51,883 nucleotides of DNA from Betaproteobacteria bacterium (GTDB lineage: Bacteria > Pseudomonadota > Gammaproteobacteria > Burkholderiales > Ga0077523). The stretch is from positions 1-51,883 of the forward strand of contig JANXYG010000131.1 of NCBI GenBank assembly GCA_025350245.1, given 5' to 3'. A program made the position numbers and the translations under genes. The notes under the pieces are model-generated. The model worked only from the letters and a program-made list of their open reading frames with translations, was not told the DNA's origin and made no database searches. Shown piece by piece: positions 10,728-20,915 of this stretch (the stretch's first letter is position 1; each line of letters begins with the position of its first letter).

Positions 10728-11471
10728 ATGATGAAACGAGAACCCCTCCCGCCGGCGCCGGCGTTTCAGCCGCTGTACCGGCAGATCAAGGCGCTGCTGA
10801 CCGAAGGCCTGGCTACCGGCGAGTGGCGGCCCGGCGAGCCGATCCCGAGCGAGATCGAGCTGGCCCACCGCTACAAGGTCAGCCAGGGCACGGTGCGCAA
10901 GGCGGTGTCCGAGCTGGCCAGCGAAAACGTGCTGGTGCGCCGCCAGGGCCGCGGCACCTTCGTGGCGACCCACGCTCACGTGGGCACCCAGTTGTCGTTC
11001 CTTCGCATCACGCCGGACGGCGAAGCCGTGCGCGATCTCGAACCGACTCTGATCGACCTCAGGCGGCAGCGCGCCGACGCGGCTGCCGCCGGCCTGCTTG
11101 GGCTGGCCGCGGGCGCCTCGCTGATACGCCTTCGTCGCACGCTGGCCATCAACGGCCGTTGCGTGGTGTTCGAGGAGGTGCGGTTGCCCGCCGAGCGTTT
11201 TCGCGGACTCGACATAGCCACGGTTACGGCACATGGCTGCCTTCTCTACAGCCTGTACGAGTCGGCGTTCGGGGTGAAGATCGTCGCCGGCAGCGAGCGC
11301 GTCAAGGCGGTCTGCGCCGACGCCGACACCGCGCAGCGGCTGTGCGTGCAGCCCGGCGCGCCGCTGCTGCAGATGGAGCGCGTGGCCTATACTTATGGCG
11401 AGATACCGGTGGAGTTGCGCCGGGGTTTCTGCGACACCCGCATGCACCACTACGCGAACGACCTGGGCTGA
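10728..11471 (+). CDS. GntR family transcriptional regulator (HutC/UTRA type)
   Basis: A regulator of about 247 residues. An N-terminal winged helix (about 12-80; PLYRQIKALL, PIPSEIELAHRYKVSQGTVRKAVSEL, VRRQGRGTFV) is followed by a UTRA-type effector domain (about 95-240). ATG codons at 10728 and 10731 are both possible; a longer frame from 10647 would run through the palindrome and is unlikely. Placed between mdh-prpBCD-acnA and sdhCDAB, it is a natural candidate to sense a central metabolite and control both sides. That role and the ligand are inferred. The palindrome at 10664-10681 would allow autoregulation. Confidence 0.87.
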   Translation: MMKREPLPPAPAFQPLYRQIKALLTEGLATGEWRPGEPIPSEIELAHRYKVSQGTVRKAVSELASENVLVRRQGRGTFVATHAHVGTQLSFLRITPDGEAVRDLEPTLIDLRRQRADAAAAGLLGLAAGASLIRLRRTLAINGRCVVFEEVRLPAERFRGLDIATVTAHGCLLYSLYESAFGVKIVAGSERVKAVCADADTAQRLCVQPGAPLLQMERVAYTYGEIPVELRRGFCDTRMHHYANDLG

Positions 11472-11546
11472 ATTCCTCCGCCCCCGCGCCGATATTCCGA
11501 GTTCCAGACCCGTCAACTCCCGACCCGTCCTCCGAGGGCGCAACGC

Positions 11547-11921
11547 ATGGCCAAAGCCCGCCCCAAACATCTAGACCTGCGGCTGATCAAGCAGCCGATC
11601 CCCGCCGTCGTGTCGATCATGCATCGCGTAAGCGGTGCCGGCATGTTCCTGATGCTGCCGTTCGTGTTGTGGCTGCTTCAGTCGAGTCTGCAATCCCCCG
11701 CCAGCTACGTGCATTTCATCGATGCCATGTCGCACCCGCTGGTCAAGCTCATCCTGCTCGGCCTGCTGTGGGCATTCCTGCATCATTTCTGCGCCGGCAT
11801 CCGCTACCTCCTGCTCGATCTCGATGTTGGCACCGACCTTGCGCCCGCCCGCGCTTCCAGCTTCGCGGTAGTGGGAGTGAGTCTGGCGCTCACCGTCGTG
11901 TTCGGGGCCTGGCTATGGTGA
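11547..11921 (+). CDS. sdhC: Succinate dehydrogenase cytochrome b556 subunit
   Basis: A 124-residue membrane anchor of complex II with three predicted helices (about 22-45, 65-90, 104-124). The quinone-site segment SIMHRVSG (His26, Arg27) and the haem-side [13 protein letters not shown] (His79-His80) match SdhC. It opens the operon 75 bases after gntR, whose promoter it may share. The stop overlaps the sdhD start, so the two anchor subunits are translated together. Confidence 0.93.
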   Translation: MAKARPKHLDLRLIKQPIPAVVSIMHRVSGAGMFLMLPFVLWLLQSSLQSPASYVHFIDAMSHPLVKLILLGLLWAFLHHFCAGIRYLLLDLDVGTDLAPARASSFAVVGVSLALTVVFGAWLW

Positions 11922-12265
11922 AGCGCGCCGTCGTCGGTGCCCGTTACGGTCTGCGCGACTGGCTGATCCAGCGCGTCACGGCCGTGATCATGGCCGTGTT
12001 CGCGCTGCTGATGCTGGTCGTGGTGCTGTTCCATCGGCCGGCGCACTACGGCGATTGGCACGGCCTGTTCTCGCAGCAGTGGATGCGTCTGGCCAGTCTG
12101 CTGTTCCTGTTGTCGTTGTTCTGGCATGCCTGGATCGGCATTCGCGACATCCTCATGGATTACGTGAATTCCGCCGGTGTGCGTCTCGTGGCGCAGGTCG
12201 GGGTGGTCCTGCTGCTGGCCGGCTACTCGCTGTGGTCGGTGCAGATTCTCTGGAGCCTTTACTGA
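11915..12265 (+). CDS. sdhD: Succinate dehydrogenase hydrophobic membrane anchor
   Basis: A 116-residue partner of SdhC with three membrane spans. The haem-ligand motif is [14 protein letters not shown] (His71), and [11 protein letters not shown] near the N-terminus is typical of SdhD. The ATG at 11915 lies inside the end of sdhC (a GTG at 11918 is also possible). Its TGA overlaps the sdhA ATG by one base. It holds haem b and forms the ubiquinone site with SdhC and SdhB. Confidence 0.92.
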   Translation: MVKRAVVGARYGLRDWLIQRVTAVIMAVFALLMLVVVLFHRPAHYGDWHGLFSQQWMRLASLLFLLSLFWHAWIGIRDILMDYVNSAGVRLVAQVGVVLLLAGYSLWSVQILWSLY

Positions 12266-14028
12266 TGACCATCCCCCGCAGAAAATTCGATGCCGTGATC
12301 GTCGGCGCCGGCGGCGCCGGCATGCGCGCCTCGCTGCAACTCGCCGAGGCCGGTCTCAAGGTCGCGGTGCTGTCCAAGGTGTTTCCGACCCGCTCGCACA
12401 CGGTCGCCGCGCAGGGCGGCATCGGCGCCGCGCTCGGCAACATGGGCGAAGACTCCTGGCTGTGGCACATGTACGACACGATCAAGGGCTCCGACTATCT
12501 CGGCGACCAGAACGCCATCGAGTTCATGTGCCGCGCTGCCCCGCAGGCGGTCTACGAACTCGAGCATTTCGGCATGCCGTTCGATCGCAACGACGACGGC
12601 ACCATCTACCAGCGCCCGTTCGGCGGCCACTCGCAGAATTTCGGCGAGCGCTCGGTGCAGCGCTCCTGCTGCGCGGCCGACCGCACCGGTCACGCCATGC
12701 TGCACACGCTGTATCAGCGCAACGTGCGCGCGAACACGCTGTTCTTCGTTGAATGGATGGCGCTCGACCTGATCCGCGACGCGAGCGGCCAGGTGCTCGG
12801 CGTGAGCGCCATGGAGATGGAGACCGGCGAGGTCTGGCTGTTCCACGCCCGCGCCACGTTGTTCGCCACCGGTGGCGCCGGCCGCATCTACTCGGCCTCG
12901 ACCAACGCCTTCATCAACACCGGTGACGGCCTGGGCATGGCCGCCCGTGCCGGCATCCCGCTCGAAGACATGGAGTTCTGGCAGTTCCACCCCACCGGCG
13001 TGGCCGGTGCCGGCGTGCTGATCACCGAGGGCGTGCGCGGCGAGGGCGGCTATCTGCTCAACAAGGACGGCGAGCGCTTCATGGAGCGCTACGCGCCCAA
13101 CATGAAAGATCTCGCCAGCCGCGACGTGGTATCGCGCGCCATGGCCACCGAGATCAAGGAAGGCCGCGGCGCCGGCAAGGACGCCGACTACATCCTGCTC
13201 AAGCTCGACCATCTCGGCATCGACGTCATCGAAAAGCGTCTGCCGGGCATTCGCGAAATCGCCCGCAAGTTCGCCAACGTCGACCCGGTCAAGGAGCCGA
13301 TCCCGGTCGTGCCCACCTGTCATTACCAGATGGGCGGCATTCCCACCAACTACCACGGCGAAGTCGTGGTGCCGTCGGGCGGCGATCCGAGCCAGCCGGT
13401 TCCAGGCTTCTACGCGGCCGGTGAATGCGGCTGCGCCTCGGTGCACGGCGCCAACCGCCTGGGCACCAACTCGCTCACCGACCTGCTGGTGTTCGGCAAG
13501 GAGTCCGGCGACACCATGATCCGCTTCCTGCGCGAGAACCCGGGCCACAAAGACCTTCCGGCGGATGTCGGCGACGTTTCGCTCGCCCGCCTGGCGCGGC
13601 TCGAAACCCAGACCGGCGGCGAAAGCGTGTTCGAGGTCGGCGCCGAGATGCGCCGTACCATGCAGGGTCATTGCGGCGTGTTTCGTTTTCCCGACATGCT
13701 CGAATCGGGCGTCGACAAGATCAAGCGCACCGCCGAGCGGGTCCGCCGCACCGGCATCGCCGACAAGAGCAAGACCTTCAACACCGCCCGCATCGAGGCG
13801 CTGGAACTCGACAACCTGATCGAGGTGGCGGTGGCGACCCTGGTGTCGGCCGAAGCCCGCAAGGAAAGCCGCGGCGCCCACGACCGTGCCGATTTCCACC
13901 AGCGCGACGACGTCAACTGGCTCAAGCACAGTCTGTGGTACCGCGAAGGCAACCGGCTCGAGTACAAGCCGGTGAACCTCCAGCCGATGACGGTGGAGTC
14001 GTTCGAGCCCAAGGTCCGCAGCTACTGA
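12265..14028 (+). CDS. sdhA: Succinate dehydrogenase flavoprotein subunit
   Basis: The 587-residue catalytic subunit of complex II, oxidising succinate to fumarate. [16 protein letters not shown] binds FAD, and His45 in [11 protein letters not shown] is the site of covalent FAD attachment. [23 protein letters not shown] and [19 protein letters not shown] are standard SdhA segments of the active site. The start overlaps the sdhD stop. A C-rich family-1 repeat separates sdhA from sdhB, which is unusual because these genes normally lie close together. Confidence 0.97.
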   Translation: MTIPRRKFDAVIVGAGGAGMRASLQLAEAGLKVAVLSKVFPTRSHTVAAQGGIGAALGNMGEDSWLWHMYDTIKGSDYLGDQNAIEFMCRAAPQAVYELEHFGMPFDRNDDGTIYQRPFGGHSQNFGERSVQRSCCAADRTGHAMLHTLYQRNVRANTLFFVEWMALDLIRDASGQVLGVSAMEMETGEVWLFHARATLFATGGAGRIYSASTNAFINTGDGLGMAARAGIPLEDMEFWQFHPTGVAGAGVLITEGVRGEGGYLLNKDGERFMERYAPNMKDLASRDVVSRAMATEIKEGRGAGKDADYILLKLDHLGIDVIEKRLPGIREIARKFANVDPVKEPIPVVPTCHYQMGGIPTNYHGEVVVPSGGDPSQPVPGFYAAGECGCASVHGANRLGTNSLTDLLVFGKESGDTMIRFLRENPGHKDLPADVGDVSLARLARLETQTGGESVFEVGAEMRRTMQGHCGVFRFPDMLESGVDKIKRTAERVRRTGIADKSKTFNTARIEALELDNLIEVAVATLVSAEARKESRGAHDRADFHQRDDVNWLKHSLWYREGNRLEYKPVNLQPMTVESFEPKVRSY

Positions 14029-14035
14029 CATGGAC

Positions 14036-14110
14036 GCCCACCCCCAGCCTGCGCTGCGCTCCGGCTCCCCCTCCAGGGGGCCCGGCGCCCTTCGGGGCGG
14101 CCGGGCGGGC
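14036..14110. repeat. C-rich repeat (family 1) between sdhA and sdhB
   Basis: Closely related to the 81-bp unit at position 1 (CCCACCCCCAG, then CTGCGCTGCGCT, then the CCCCCT-CC-AGGGGG palindrome), followed by a GGCGCC/GGGCGG-rich tail. It fills most of the 152-bp gap inside the sdh operon and could form a strong hairpin in the mRNA. Confidence 0.75.
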
Positions 14111-14180
14111 GCCGGCCCTTCGCTTCCTATCGGCCCGGCGCGCACGGAGCCCCGCTGATACCTACCGAAACGACAAGACC

Positions 14181-14876
14181 ATGAAATTCGAGATCTACCG
14201 TTACGACCCCGAGCAGGACGACAAGCCGTACATGAAGTCCTACGACATCGAGCTCGAGCCAAGCGACCGGATGCTGCTCGATGCCCTGATCCGCATCAAG
14301 GCCGTCGACGACAGCCTGTCGCTGCGCCGCTCGTGCCGCGAAGGCGTCTGCGGCTCCGACGCGATGAACATCAACGGCAAGAACGGCCTCGCCTGCATCA
14401 CCCGCCTCACCGACCTGAAGCAGCCGGTGCAACTGCGGCCGCTGCCCGGCCTGCCGGTCATCCGTGACCTCGTGGTCGACATGTCGCAGTTCTTCAAGCA
14501 GTACCACTCGATCAAGCCCTACCTCCAGAACGCCGAGGTGGCGCCGGAGAAGGAGCGCATCCAGACGCCGGCCGAGCGCAAGGAGCTCGACGGGCTCTAT
14601 GAGTGCATCCTGTGCGCGTGCTGTACCACGGCATGCCCGTCGTTCTGGTGGAATCCCGACAAGTTCGTCGGTCCGGCCGGGTTGCTCGTTGCCTATCGCT
14701 TCATCGCCGACACCCGCGACCACGCCACCAGCGAGCGCCTCGACGACCTCGAGGATCCCTACCGCCTGTTTCGCTGCCACTCCATCATGAACTGCGTCGA
14801 TGTCTGCCCGAAGGGTCTGAACCCGACCCGCGCCATCGGCAAGATCAAGGACATCATGATCAAGAGAATGGTGTGA
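14181..14876 (+). CDS. sdhB: Succinate dehydrogenase iron-sulfur subunit
   Basis: A 231-residue subunit passing electrons from FAD to ubiquinone. The plant-type [2Fe-2S] site is SCREGVCGSD...AC (Cys52, Cys57, Asp60, Cys72). The [4Fe-4S]/[3Fe-4S] domain has CILCACCTTACP (Cys142, 145, 148, 152) and CHSIMNCVDVCPKGL. The ATG at 14181 gives the canonical N-terminus MKFEIYRYDP. The repeat at 14036-14110 separates it from sdhA; sdhE follows after 25 bases. Confidence 0.97.
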   Translation: MKFEIYRYDPEQDDKPYMKSYDIELEPSDRMLLDALIRIKAVDDSLSLRRSCREGVCGSDAMNINGKNGLACITRLTDLKQPVQLRPLPGLPVIRDLVVDMSQFFKQYHSIKPYLQNAEVAPEKERIQTPAERKELDGLYECILCACCTTACPSFWWNPDKFVGPAGLLVAYRFIADTRDHATSERLDDLEDPYRLFRCHSIMNCVDVCPKGLNPTRAIGKIKDIMIKRMV

Positions 14877-14901
14877 CGCCCGCGTCCGGGGGGCAAGTCC
14901 G

Positions 14902-15135
14902 GTGAGTGACTTCGACCGCCTGCGCTGGCGCTGCCGCCGCGGCTTGCTCGAGCTCGACCTGGTCCTGACCCGTTTTCTCGACCAGGGCTACGCTGATCTC
15001 GATGCCCGCGAGCGCGAAGTCTTCGTCGCCCTGCTGGCGCACGCCGACAACGAGTTGTGGGATCTCATGTCCGGCCGTCTGCGCGCCGATAACCTCGAGG
15101 AAGAGGCGATCCTGGACCGCTTGCGTGTGGCCTGA
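14902..15135 (+). CDS. sdhE: Succinate dehydrogenase assembly factor (FAD flavinylation)
   Basis: A 77-residue SdhE/YgfY protein that promotes covalent FAD attachment to SdhA. The family RGxxE motif is visible as RRGLLELD (Arg13-Gly14, Glu17), and the compact helical body has [21 protein letters not shown]. The start is a GTG after a G-rich stretch. It lies directly between sdhB and gltA, the usual place in betaproteobacteria. Confidence 0.92.
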   Translation: MSDFDRLRWRCRRGLLELDLVLTRFLDQGYADLDAREREVFVALLAHADNELWDLMSGRLRADNLEEEAILDRLRVA

Positions 15136-15184
15136 TCGCCCATGAAGTCTTTGATGCAAAGCAGCATCCTGCGTCGAAAATCCC

Positions 15185-15190
15185 TAGAAT
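15185..15190 (+). promoter_or_regulatory. Possible -10 element for gltA
   Basis: TAGAAT lies about 30 bp before the gltA ATG in a comparatively AT-richer gap of 83 bp after sdhE. No good -35 box is found 16-18 bp upstream, so this is only a candidate internal promoter. Confidence 0.3.
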
Positions 15191-15218
15191 GCAGTCTCCC
15201 AGAACCATGGAGAGGTTA

Positions 15219-16529
15219 ATGAGCGACGCCCCGAAAGCCACGGTCACCTTCAGCGACGGCACCCCCACGGTGGAACTGCCCATCGTCAGGGGCGCCGTCG
15301 GCCCCGACGTGATCGACATCCGCAAGCTCTACTCCTCCACCGGCAAATTCACTTACGACCCCGGATTCCTCTCCACGGCGTCGTGCAACTCGACCATCAC
15401 CTACATTGATGGCGACAAGGGCGAACTGCTCTACCGCGGTTATCCGATCGAGCAACTGGCCGGGAACTGCGATTTTCTCGAAGTGTGCTACCTGATCCTC
15501 AAGGGCGAGCTGCCGAACGTCACCCAGAAGCAGGACTTCGTAAGCCTCGTCACCAATCACACCATGGTGAACGAGCAGATGCAGTTCTTCCTGCGCGGCT
15601 TCCGCCGCGATGCGCACCCGATGGCGGTGATGACCGGCCTGGTCGGCGCGATGTCCGCGTTCTACCCCGACTCCATCAACCTGCACGACGCCGGGCAGCG
15701 CGAGATCTCGGCGATCCGGCTGATCGCCAAGATGCCCACCCTGGTGGCCATGGCCTACAAGTATTCGTCCGGGCAGCCCTACATCTACCCCCAGAACAAG
15801 CTCTCGTACACCGCCAACTTCATGCGCATGATGTTCGCGACCCCGTGCGAGGAGTACCAGGTCAACGACGTTCTGGTGCGTGCGCTCGACCGCATCTTCA
15901 TCCTGCATGCCGACCACGAGCAAAACGCCTCCACCTCCACGGTGCGGCTGTGCGCGTCGTCCGGCACCAACCCATTCGCGGCGATCGCGGCCGGCGTGGC
16001 CTGCCTGTGGGGGCCGGCGCACGGCGGCGCCAACGAAGCCTCGCTGCACATGCTGGGCGACATCCAGGCCATGGGTGGCATGGCGAAGATCGGCGAGTTC
16101 ATCGCCAAGGTAAAAGACAAGAACTCGGGCGTGCGCCTGATGGGCTTCGGCCATCGGGTCTACAAGAACTACGATCCCCGCGCCAAGCTCATGCGCGAGA
16201 CCTGCCACGAGGTGCTGAACGAACTCGGGCTGCATGATGACCCGCTGTTCAAGCTCGCCATGGGCCTCGAGAAGATCGCCCTCGAAGACGACTACTTCGT
16301 ATCGCGCAAGCTCTACCCGAACGTCGACTTCTATTCCGGCATCGTGCAGAAGGCGATCGGCATCCCGATTCCGCTGTTCACTGCGATCTTCGCGCTGGCG
16401 CGAACCGTGGGCTGGATCGCGCAACTCAACGAGATGATCGCCGACCCCGAATACAAGATCGGACGTCCGCGCCAGCTCTATCAGGGTGCGCCGGCCCGGC
16501 AACTCACGCCGTTGGCCGATCGCGGCTGA
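15219..16529 (+). CDS. gltA: Citrate synthase (type II, hexameric)
   Basis: A 436-residue citrate synthase condensing acetyl-CoA and oxaloacetate. [19 protein letters not shown] is the characteristic N-terminus of proteobacterial GltA. The catalytic histidines lie in GPAHGGANE and [17 protein letters not shown], and an Asp is in the later VDFYSG region. I chose the ATG at 15219 because GGAGAGG lies 7-8 bases upstream; the in-frame ATG at 15189 has no such signal. It sits between sdhE and sucA. Confidence 0.97.
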   Translation: MSDAPKATVTFSDGTPTVELPIVRGAVGPDVIDIRKLYSSTGKFTYDPGFLSTASCNSTITYIDGDKGELLYRGYPIEQLAGNCDFLEVCYLILKGELPNVTQKQDFVSLVTNHTMVNEQMQFFLRGFRRDAHPMAVMTGLVGAMSAFYPDSINLHDAGQREISAIRLIAKMPTLVAMAYKYSSGQPYIYPQNKLSYTANFMRMMFATPCEEYQVNDVLVRALDRIFILHADHEQNASTSTVRLCASSGTNPFAAIAAGVACLWGPAHGGANEASLHMLGDIQAMGGMAKIGEFIAKVKDKNSGVRLMGFGHRVYKNYDPRAKLMRETCHEVLNELGLHDDPLFKLAMGLEKIALEDDYFVSRKLYPNVDFYSGIVQKAIGIPIPLFTAIFALARTVGWIAQLNEMIADPEYKIGRPRQLYQGAPARQLTPLADRG

Positions 16530-16620
16530 CCGATCGTAATCGCGCGCGGCGAGTCGCACGACAACACCGACTGCAACGCACGCGCCGAACAAGGCTTCCC
16601 CGGGGAGGACCCAACCTGTG

Positions 16621-19437
16621 ATGAAAGATCAGTTGTCCGGTTCTTATCTGTTCGGCGGCAACGCGCCCTACATCGATGAACTCTACGAGAGCTACCTCGA
16701 AAACCAGGATACCGTCACGCCCGAGTGGAAGCGGTACTTCGACCAGATTCAGGTGCTGCCGGGTCCGCGCGATGTGCCGCATGAACCGGTGCGCGAGCTG
16801 ATCGGGCGCATCGCCAGGGATCGCAGCCGGACCAGTGCCCAGGTCGCGCCGGGCGAGCTCGCCGAACTCGGCCGCAAGCAGGCGGCGGTGTTCCAGTTGA
16901 TCAGTTCGTACCGGTTTCTCGGTGCGCGGCATGCGGCGCTCGATCCGCTCAAGCGGCTCGAGAAACCCGACGTGCCGGAGCTCGAGCCGGCCTATTACGG
17001 CTTCACCGCGGGCGACATGGATCGCGTCTTCAACACCGGCACCCTGGTGGGGCCGGAGCAGATGACGCTGAAAGACATCTTGCAGGCGCTCAAGGAAACC
17101 TACTGCGGCAGCATCGGTCTGGAGTACATGTACATCACCGACACCGCCCAGAAGCGCTGGCTGCAGCAGCGCTTCGAAGGTGTCCGCTCACGGCCTAGCT
17201 ATTCGCCGGACGAGAAACGCCACATCCTCGAACGCCTCACCGCGGCCGAGACGCTCGAACGCTACCTGCATACCCGCTATGTCGGGCAGAAGCGCTTCTC
17301 GCTCGAAGGCGGCGACAGCCTCATTCCCATGCTCGACAACCTGCTGCAGCGCGCCGGCGAGAGCGGTGTGCAGGAACTGGTGATCGGCATGGCGCACCGC
17401 GGCCGCCTGAACGTGCTGGTGAACACGCTCGGCAAGTTGCCGAAAGATCTGTTCTCCGAATTCGAGGGCAAGCACGCGGATCTGCCCGCGGGAGACGTCA
17501 AGTACCACCAGGGGTTCTCGTCCGATGTGCTGACCCCGGGCGGGCCGATGCATGTGACCTTGGCGTTCAATCCTTCGCATCTCGAGATCGTCAACCCGGT
17601 GGTGGAAGGTTCGGTGCGGGCACGCCAGCATCGGCGTCGCGACCGCGAAGGCCGGCAGGTGCTGCCGGTGCTGATCCATGGCGACGCGGCCTTTGCCGGG
17701 CAGGGCGTGATCATGGAGACCATGAACCTGTCGCAGACGCGCGGCTATGGCACCGGTGGCACCGTGCACCTGATCATCAACAACCAGATCGGGTTCACCA
17801 CCTCCGATCCGCGCGACACGCGTTCGATGATCTACTGCTCGGACGTGGCCAAGATGGTCGAGGCGCCGGTGATCCACGTGAATGGCGACGACCCCGAAGC
17901 CGCCGTGCTGGCCACCGAGATCGCGCTCGATTTTCGCACCGCGTTCGGAAAAGACGTCGTGGTCGACCTGGTGTGCTTCCGCAAGCTCGGCCACAACGAG
18001 CAGGACGAGCCGATGGTCACCCAGCCGCTGATGTACAAGATCATCAACCAGCATCCCGGCACCCGCAAGCTGTACGCTGACAAGCTGCTGCGCGAAGCCA
18101 TCATTCGTCCCGGCGACGAAGATGCGGTGGTGAAGACCTATCGGGCGGCGCTCGACGGCGGGCACAACACCAACAAAAACATCATCTACAACTTCAAGCC
18201 GCCGTTCCATGTGGACTGGGCGCCGTTCCACGGTGTGCCGTGGACCCAGCCGGTGCAGACCGGTGTCCCGGTAGAGGTGCTGCAATCGATGGCGGAACGC
18301 CTGACCACGCTGCCGCCCGACTTCAAGCTCCATCCGCGTGTCGAGAAGGTCATCGCCGACCGCCGCCAGATGGGTCTGGGCAAGCAGCCGCTGGATTGGG
18401 GCATGGCCGAGACGCTGGCGTACGCGACCCTGCTCAAGGAAGGCCATGGCGTGCGGCTTTCAGGGCAGGATACCGGTCGTGGCACGTTTTTTCACCGTCA
18501 CGCGGTGCTGCACGACCAGAGCCGCGAACGCTGGGATTCCGGCACCTACGTGCCGCTGCAGAAGATCGCCGAGAACCAGCCCGATTTCGTCGTCATCGAT
18601 TCCACGTTGTCCGAAGAGGCCGTGCTCGGCTTCGAATACGGCTACGCCACCGCGGAGCCGAGCGAACTGGTGGTGTGGGAGGCGCAGTTCGGCGACTTCG
18701 TCAATGGCGCGCAGGTCGTGATCGACCAGTTCATCGCGTCGGGCGAAGTGAAGTGGGGCCGTCTGTGCGGGCTGGTGCTGATGCTGCCGCACGGCTACGA
18801 AGGCCAGGGCCCCGAGCATTCGTCGGCGCGCCCCGAACGCTTTCTGCAGTTGTGCGCCGACTACAACATGCAGGTGGTGGTGCCGTCGAACCCGTCGCAG
18901 ATGTTCCATCTGCTGCGGCGCCAGATGCTGCGCTCCTACCGCAAGCCGCTCGTGATCATGAGTCCGAAGAGCATGCTGCGCCACAAGGAGTCGGTGTCGT
19001 CGCTCGACGATCTCGCCAAGGGCCGCTTCATGCCGGTGATTCCCGAGGTCGAGGCGATCAAGCCCAAGGACGTCAAGCGGGTCGTGTTCTGCAGCGGCAA
19101 GATCTTCTACGACCTGCTGGCCTCGCGGCGCGAACGCAAGATCAAGGATGTCGCGGTGGTGCGCATCGAACAGTTGTATCCGTTCCCGCACGAGGACTTC
19201 GCGGCCGAGATCGCGCGCTATCCGAATGCGGTCGAGATCGTCTGGTGCCAGGAAGAGCCGGGCAACCAGGGCGCGTGGCACCGCATCCAGCATTACCTGC
19301 TGCGGCACATGCGCGCAGACCAGAAGCTGCGCTATGCGCTGCGGCCGTCGAGCGCATCGCCGGCCGGCGGGTATCTTGCGCTCCACAACCAGCGGCAGAA
19401 GGCCGTCGTGGATGCCGCGCTCACCATCGGTGTCTAG
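16621..19437 (+). CDS. sucA: 2-oxoglutarate dehydrogenase E1 component
   Basis: The thiamine-diphosphate E1 subunit of about 938 residues, decarboxylating 2-oxoglutarate and passing the succinyl group to SucB. The N-terminal lipoyl-E2 binding tail [20 protein letters not shown] is present. The ThDP core has [25 protein letters not shown] and NNQIGFTTS, and the C-terminal half has [28 protein letters not shown] precedes GTG-ATG; either codon could start translation. sucB follows after a 230-bp gap containing a repeat. Confidence 0.97.
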   Translation: MKDQLSGSYLFGGNAPYIDELYESYLENQDTVTPEWKRYFDQIQVLPGPRDVPHEPVRELIGRIARDRSRTSAQVAPGELAELGRKQAAVFQLISSYRFLGARHAALDPLKRLEKPDVPELEPAYYGFTAGDMDRVFNTGTLVGPEQMTLKDILQALKETYCGSIGLEYMYITDTAQKRWLQQRFEGVRSRPSYSPDEKRHILERLTAAETLERYLHTRYVGQKRFSLEGGDSLIPMLDNLLQRAGESGVQELVIGMAHRGRLNVLVNTLGKLPKDLFSEFEGKHADLPAGDVKYHQGFSSDVLTPGGPMHVTLAFNPSHLEIVNPVVEGSVRARQHRRRDREGRQVLPVLIHGDAAFAGQGVIMETMNLSQTRGYGTGGTVHLIINNQIGFTTSDPRDTRSMIYCSDVAKMVEAPVIHVNGDDPEAAVLATEIALDFRTAFGKDVVVDLVCFRKLGHNEQDEPMVTQPLMYKIINQHPGTRKLYADKLLREAIIRPGDEDAVVKTYRAALDGGHNTNKNIIYNFKPPFHVDWAPFHGVPWTQPVQTGVPVEVLQSMAERLTTLPPDFKLHPRVEKVIADRRQMGLGKQPLDWGMAETLAYATLLKEGHGVRLSGQDTGRGTFFHRHAVLHDQSRERWDSGTYVPLQKIAENQPDFVVIDSTLSEEAVLGFEYGYATAEPSELVVWEAQFGDFVNGAQVVIDQFIASGEVKWGRLCGLVLMLPHGYEGQGPEHSSARPERFLQLCADYNMQVVVPSNPSQMFHLLRRQMLRSYRKPLVIMSPKSMLRHKESVSSLDDLAKGRFMPVIPEVEAIKPKDVKRVVFCSGKIFYDLLASRRERKIKDVAVVRIEQLYPFPHEDFAAEIARYPNAVEIVWCQEEPGNQGAWHRIQHYLLRHMRADQKLRYALRPSSASPAGGYLALHNQRQKAVVDAALTIGV

Positions 19438-19442
19438 ATGAC

Positions 19443-19517
19443 AACCCCCCCAGGCTTCCTGCGGTCGCCACCCCCCAATGGGGGGCCAGCTCGCTTGGGA
19501 GCGGCCCGGCGCTCGCT
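19443..19517. repeat. Degenerate C-rich repeat between sucA and sucB
   Basis: CCCCCCAGGCTTCCTGCGGTC is followed by a CCCCCC-AAT-GGGGGG hairpin and a GGCCCGGCGCTCGC tail. This resembles the family-1 repeats, and the sdhA-sdhB copy in particular, but is more diverged. The rest of the sucA-sucB gap (19518-19667) shows nothing I can name. Confidence 0.6.
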
Positions 19518-19667
19518 GTTCCGCCGCATGATCATCGTCACTCAATCTTGTCGCACCGCAAGCGCATACCGGGTGGATCGCGCGCGGGCGACGGGCGGTC
19601 GGCCGTGCGGTTGCACGGGTTCCCGGTCCGCATACCCGAAACTGGAACCCCGGACCACGGAGCATTC

Positions 19668-20915
19668 ATGCTGATCGAAGTCAAAGTACCGGCGCTGTCC
19701 GAATCCGTCGCCGAAGCCACGCTTGTCAGCTGGCACAAGAAGCAGGGCGAGCGGGTGCAGCGCGACGAAAACCTGATCGATATCGAGACCGACAAGGTGG
19801 TGCTCGAACTGCCCGCACCCGACGACGGGATGCTGGTCAGCATCGTCAAAGGCGATGGCAGCCTGGTGGTGAGCAACGAGATCATCGCCATCATCGACAC
19901 CGAGGCCAAGGCATCGGTGGTTGCCGCCGGACCGGCCGCAGCCGAGCCCGTCAAGGCGTCCCCGCCGCCTGCGGTTGTGGCAGCCGCGGTGGTGCCGACG
20001 GCGGTGGCGCACACGACCGACGTACCCTCGATGCCCGCGGCCCGCAAGGTTGCGGCCGACCAGCAGATCGACCTCGCACAGGTCGCCGGCACCGGTCGCG
20101 GCGGCCGCGTCACCAAGGAAGACGTGAACGCCTTCGCCCAGAGCGGCGCGCGAGCCCCCGGTCGCCCGGCGGTCGTGCTGCCGTCGCCGGTCGACATCGA
20201 CAAGCTGCTCGCCGACCGGCCGGAGAAGCGCGTCGCAATGTCGCGGCTGCGCCAGCGCGTGGCCGAACGCCTGGTCCAGTCGCAATCGACGGCGGCGATC
20301 CTCACTACCTTCAACGAAGTGAACATGCAGAGCGTGATGGACCTGCGCAACAAGTTCAAGGATCGCTTCGAGAAGGAGCACGGGGTCAAGCTCGGATTCA
20401 CCTCGTTCTTCGTCAAGGCAGCGATGGCGGCGCTCAAGAAATACCCGGTGCTCAATGCATCGGTCGACGACAACGATATCGTTTATCACGGCTACTTCGA
20501 TATCGGCGTCGCCGTCGGCAGCCCGCGCGGTCTGGTGGTGCCGATCATCCGCAACGCCGATTCCATGTCGCTCGCCGAGATCGAGAAGCTGATTGCCGAC
20601 TTCGGCAAGCGCGCGCAGGACGGCAAGCTCACCATCGAGGAACTCACCGGCGGCACGTTTTCGATCTCCAACGGCGGCGTCTTCGGTTCGATGCTGTCGA
20701 CGCCGATCATCAATCCGCCGCAGAGCGCGATCCTGGGCATCCACGCCACCAAGGACCGGCCGGTGGTGGAAGATGGCCAGATCGTGATCCGGCCGATGAA
20801 CTATCTTGCGCTGTCGTACGACCACCGGATCATCGACGGGCGCGAAGCGGTGCTCGGGCTGGTGGCCATCAAGGAAGCGCTGGAAGATCCGGCGCGGCTG
20901 CTCCTCGATATCTGA
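19668..20915 (+). CDS. sucB: Dihydrolipoamide succinyltransferase, 2-oxoglutarate dehydrogenase E2
   Basis: A 415-residue E2 chain. The lipoyl domain is at 1-78, with the lipoyl lysine Lys43 in IETDKVVLE. An Ala/Pro/Val linker follows (about 82-118), then a peripheral-subunit-binding domain (about 119-155; [23 protein letters not shown]), then the catalytic domain with DHRIIDGRE (His386, Asp390). It transfers succinyl from E1 to CoA. The ATG at 19668 gives the standard [14 protein letters not shown] start. Its stop overlaps the lpdA ATG (ATGA), suggesting coupled synthesis of E2 and E3. Confidence 0.97.
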   Translation: MLIEVKVPALSESVAEATLVSWHKKQGERVQRDENLIDIETDKVVLELPAPDDGMLVSIVKGDGSLVVSNEIIAIIDTEAKASVVAAGPAAAEPVKASPPPAVVAAAVVPTAVAHTTDVPSMPAARKVAADQQIDLAQVAGTGRGGRVTKEDVNAFAQSGARAPGRPAVVLPSPVDIDKLLADRPEKRVAMSRLRQRVAERLVQSQSTAAILTTFNEVNMQSVMDLRNKFKDRFEKEHGVKLGFTSFFVKAAMAALKKYPVLNASVDDNDIVYHGYFDIGVAVGSPRGLVVPIIRNADSMSLAEIEKLIADFGKRAQDGKLTIEELTGGTFSISNGGVFGSMLSTPIINPPQSAILGIHATKDRPVVEDGQIVIRPMNYLALSYDHRIIDGREAVLGLVAIKEALEDPARLLLDI

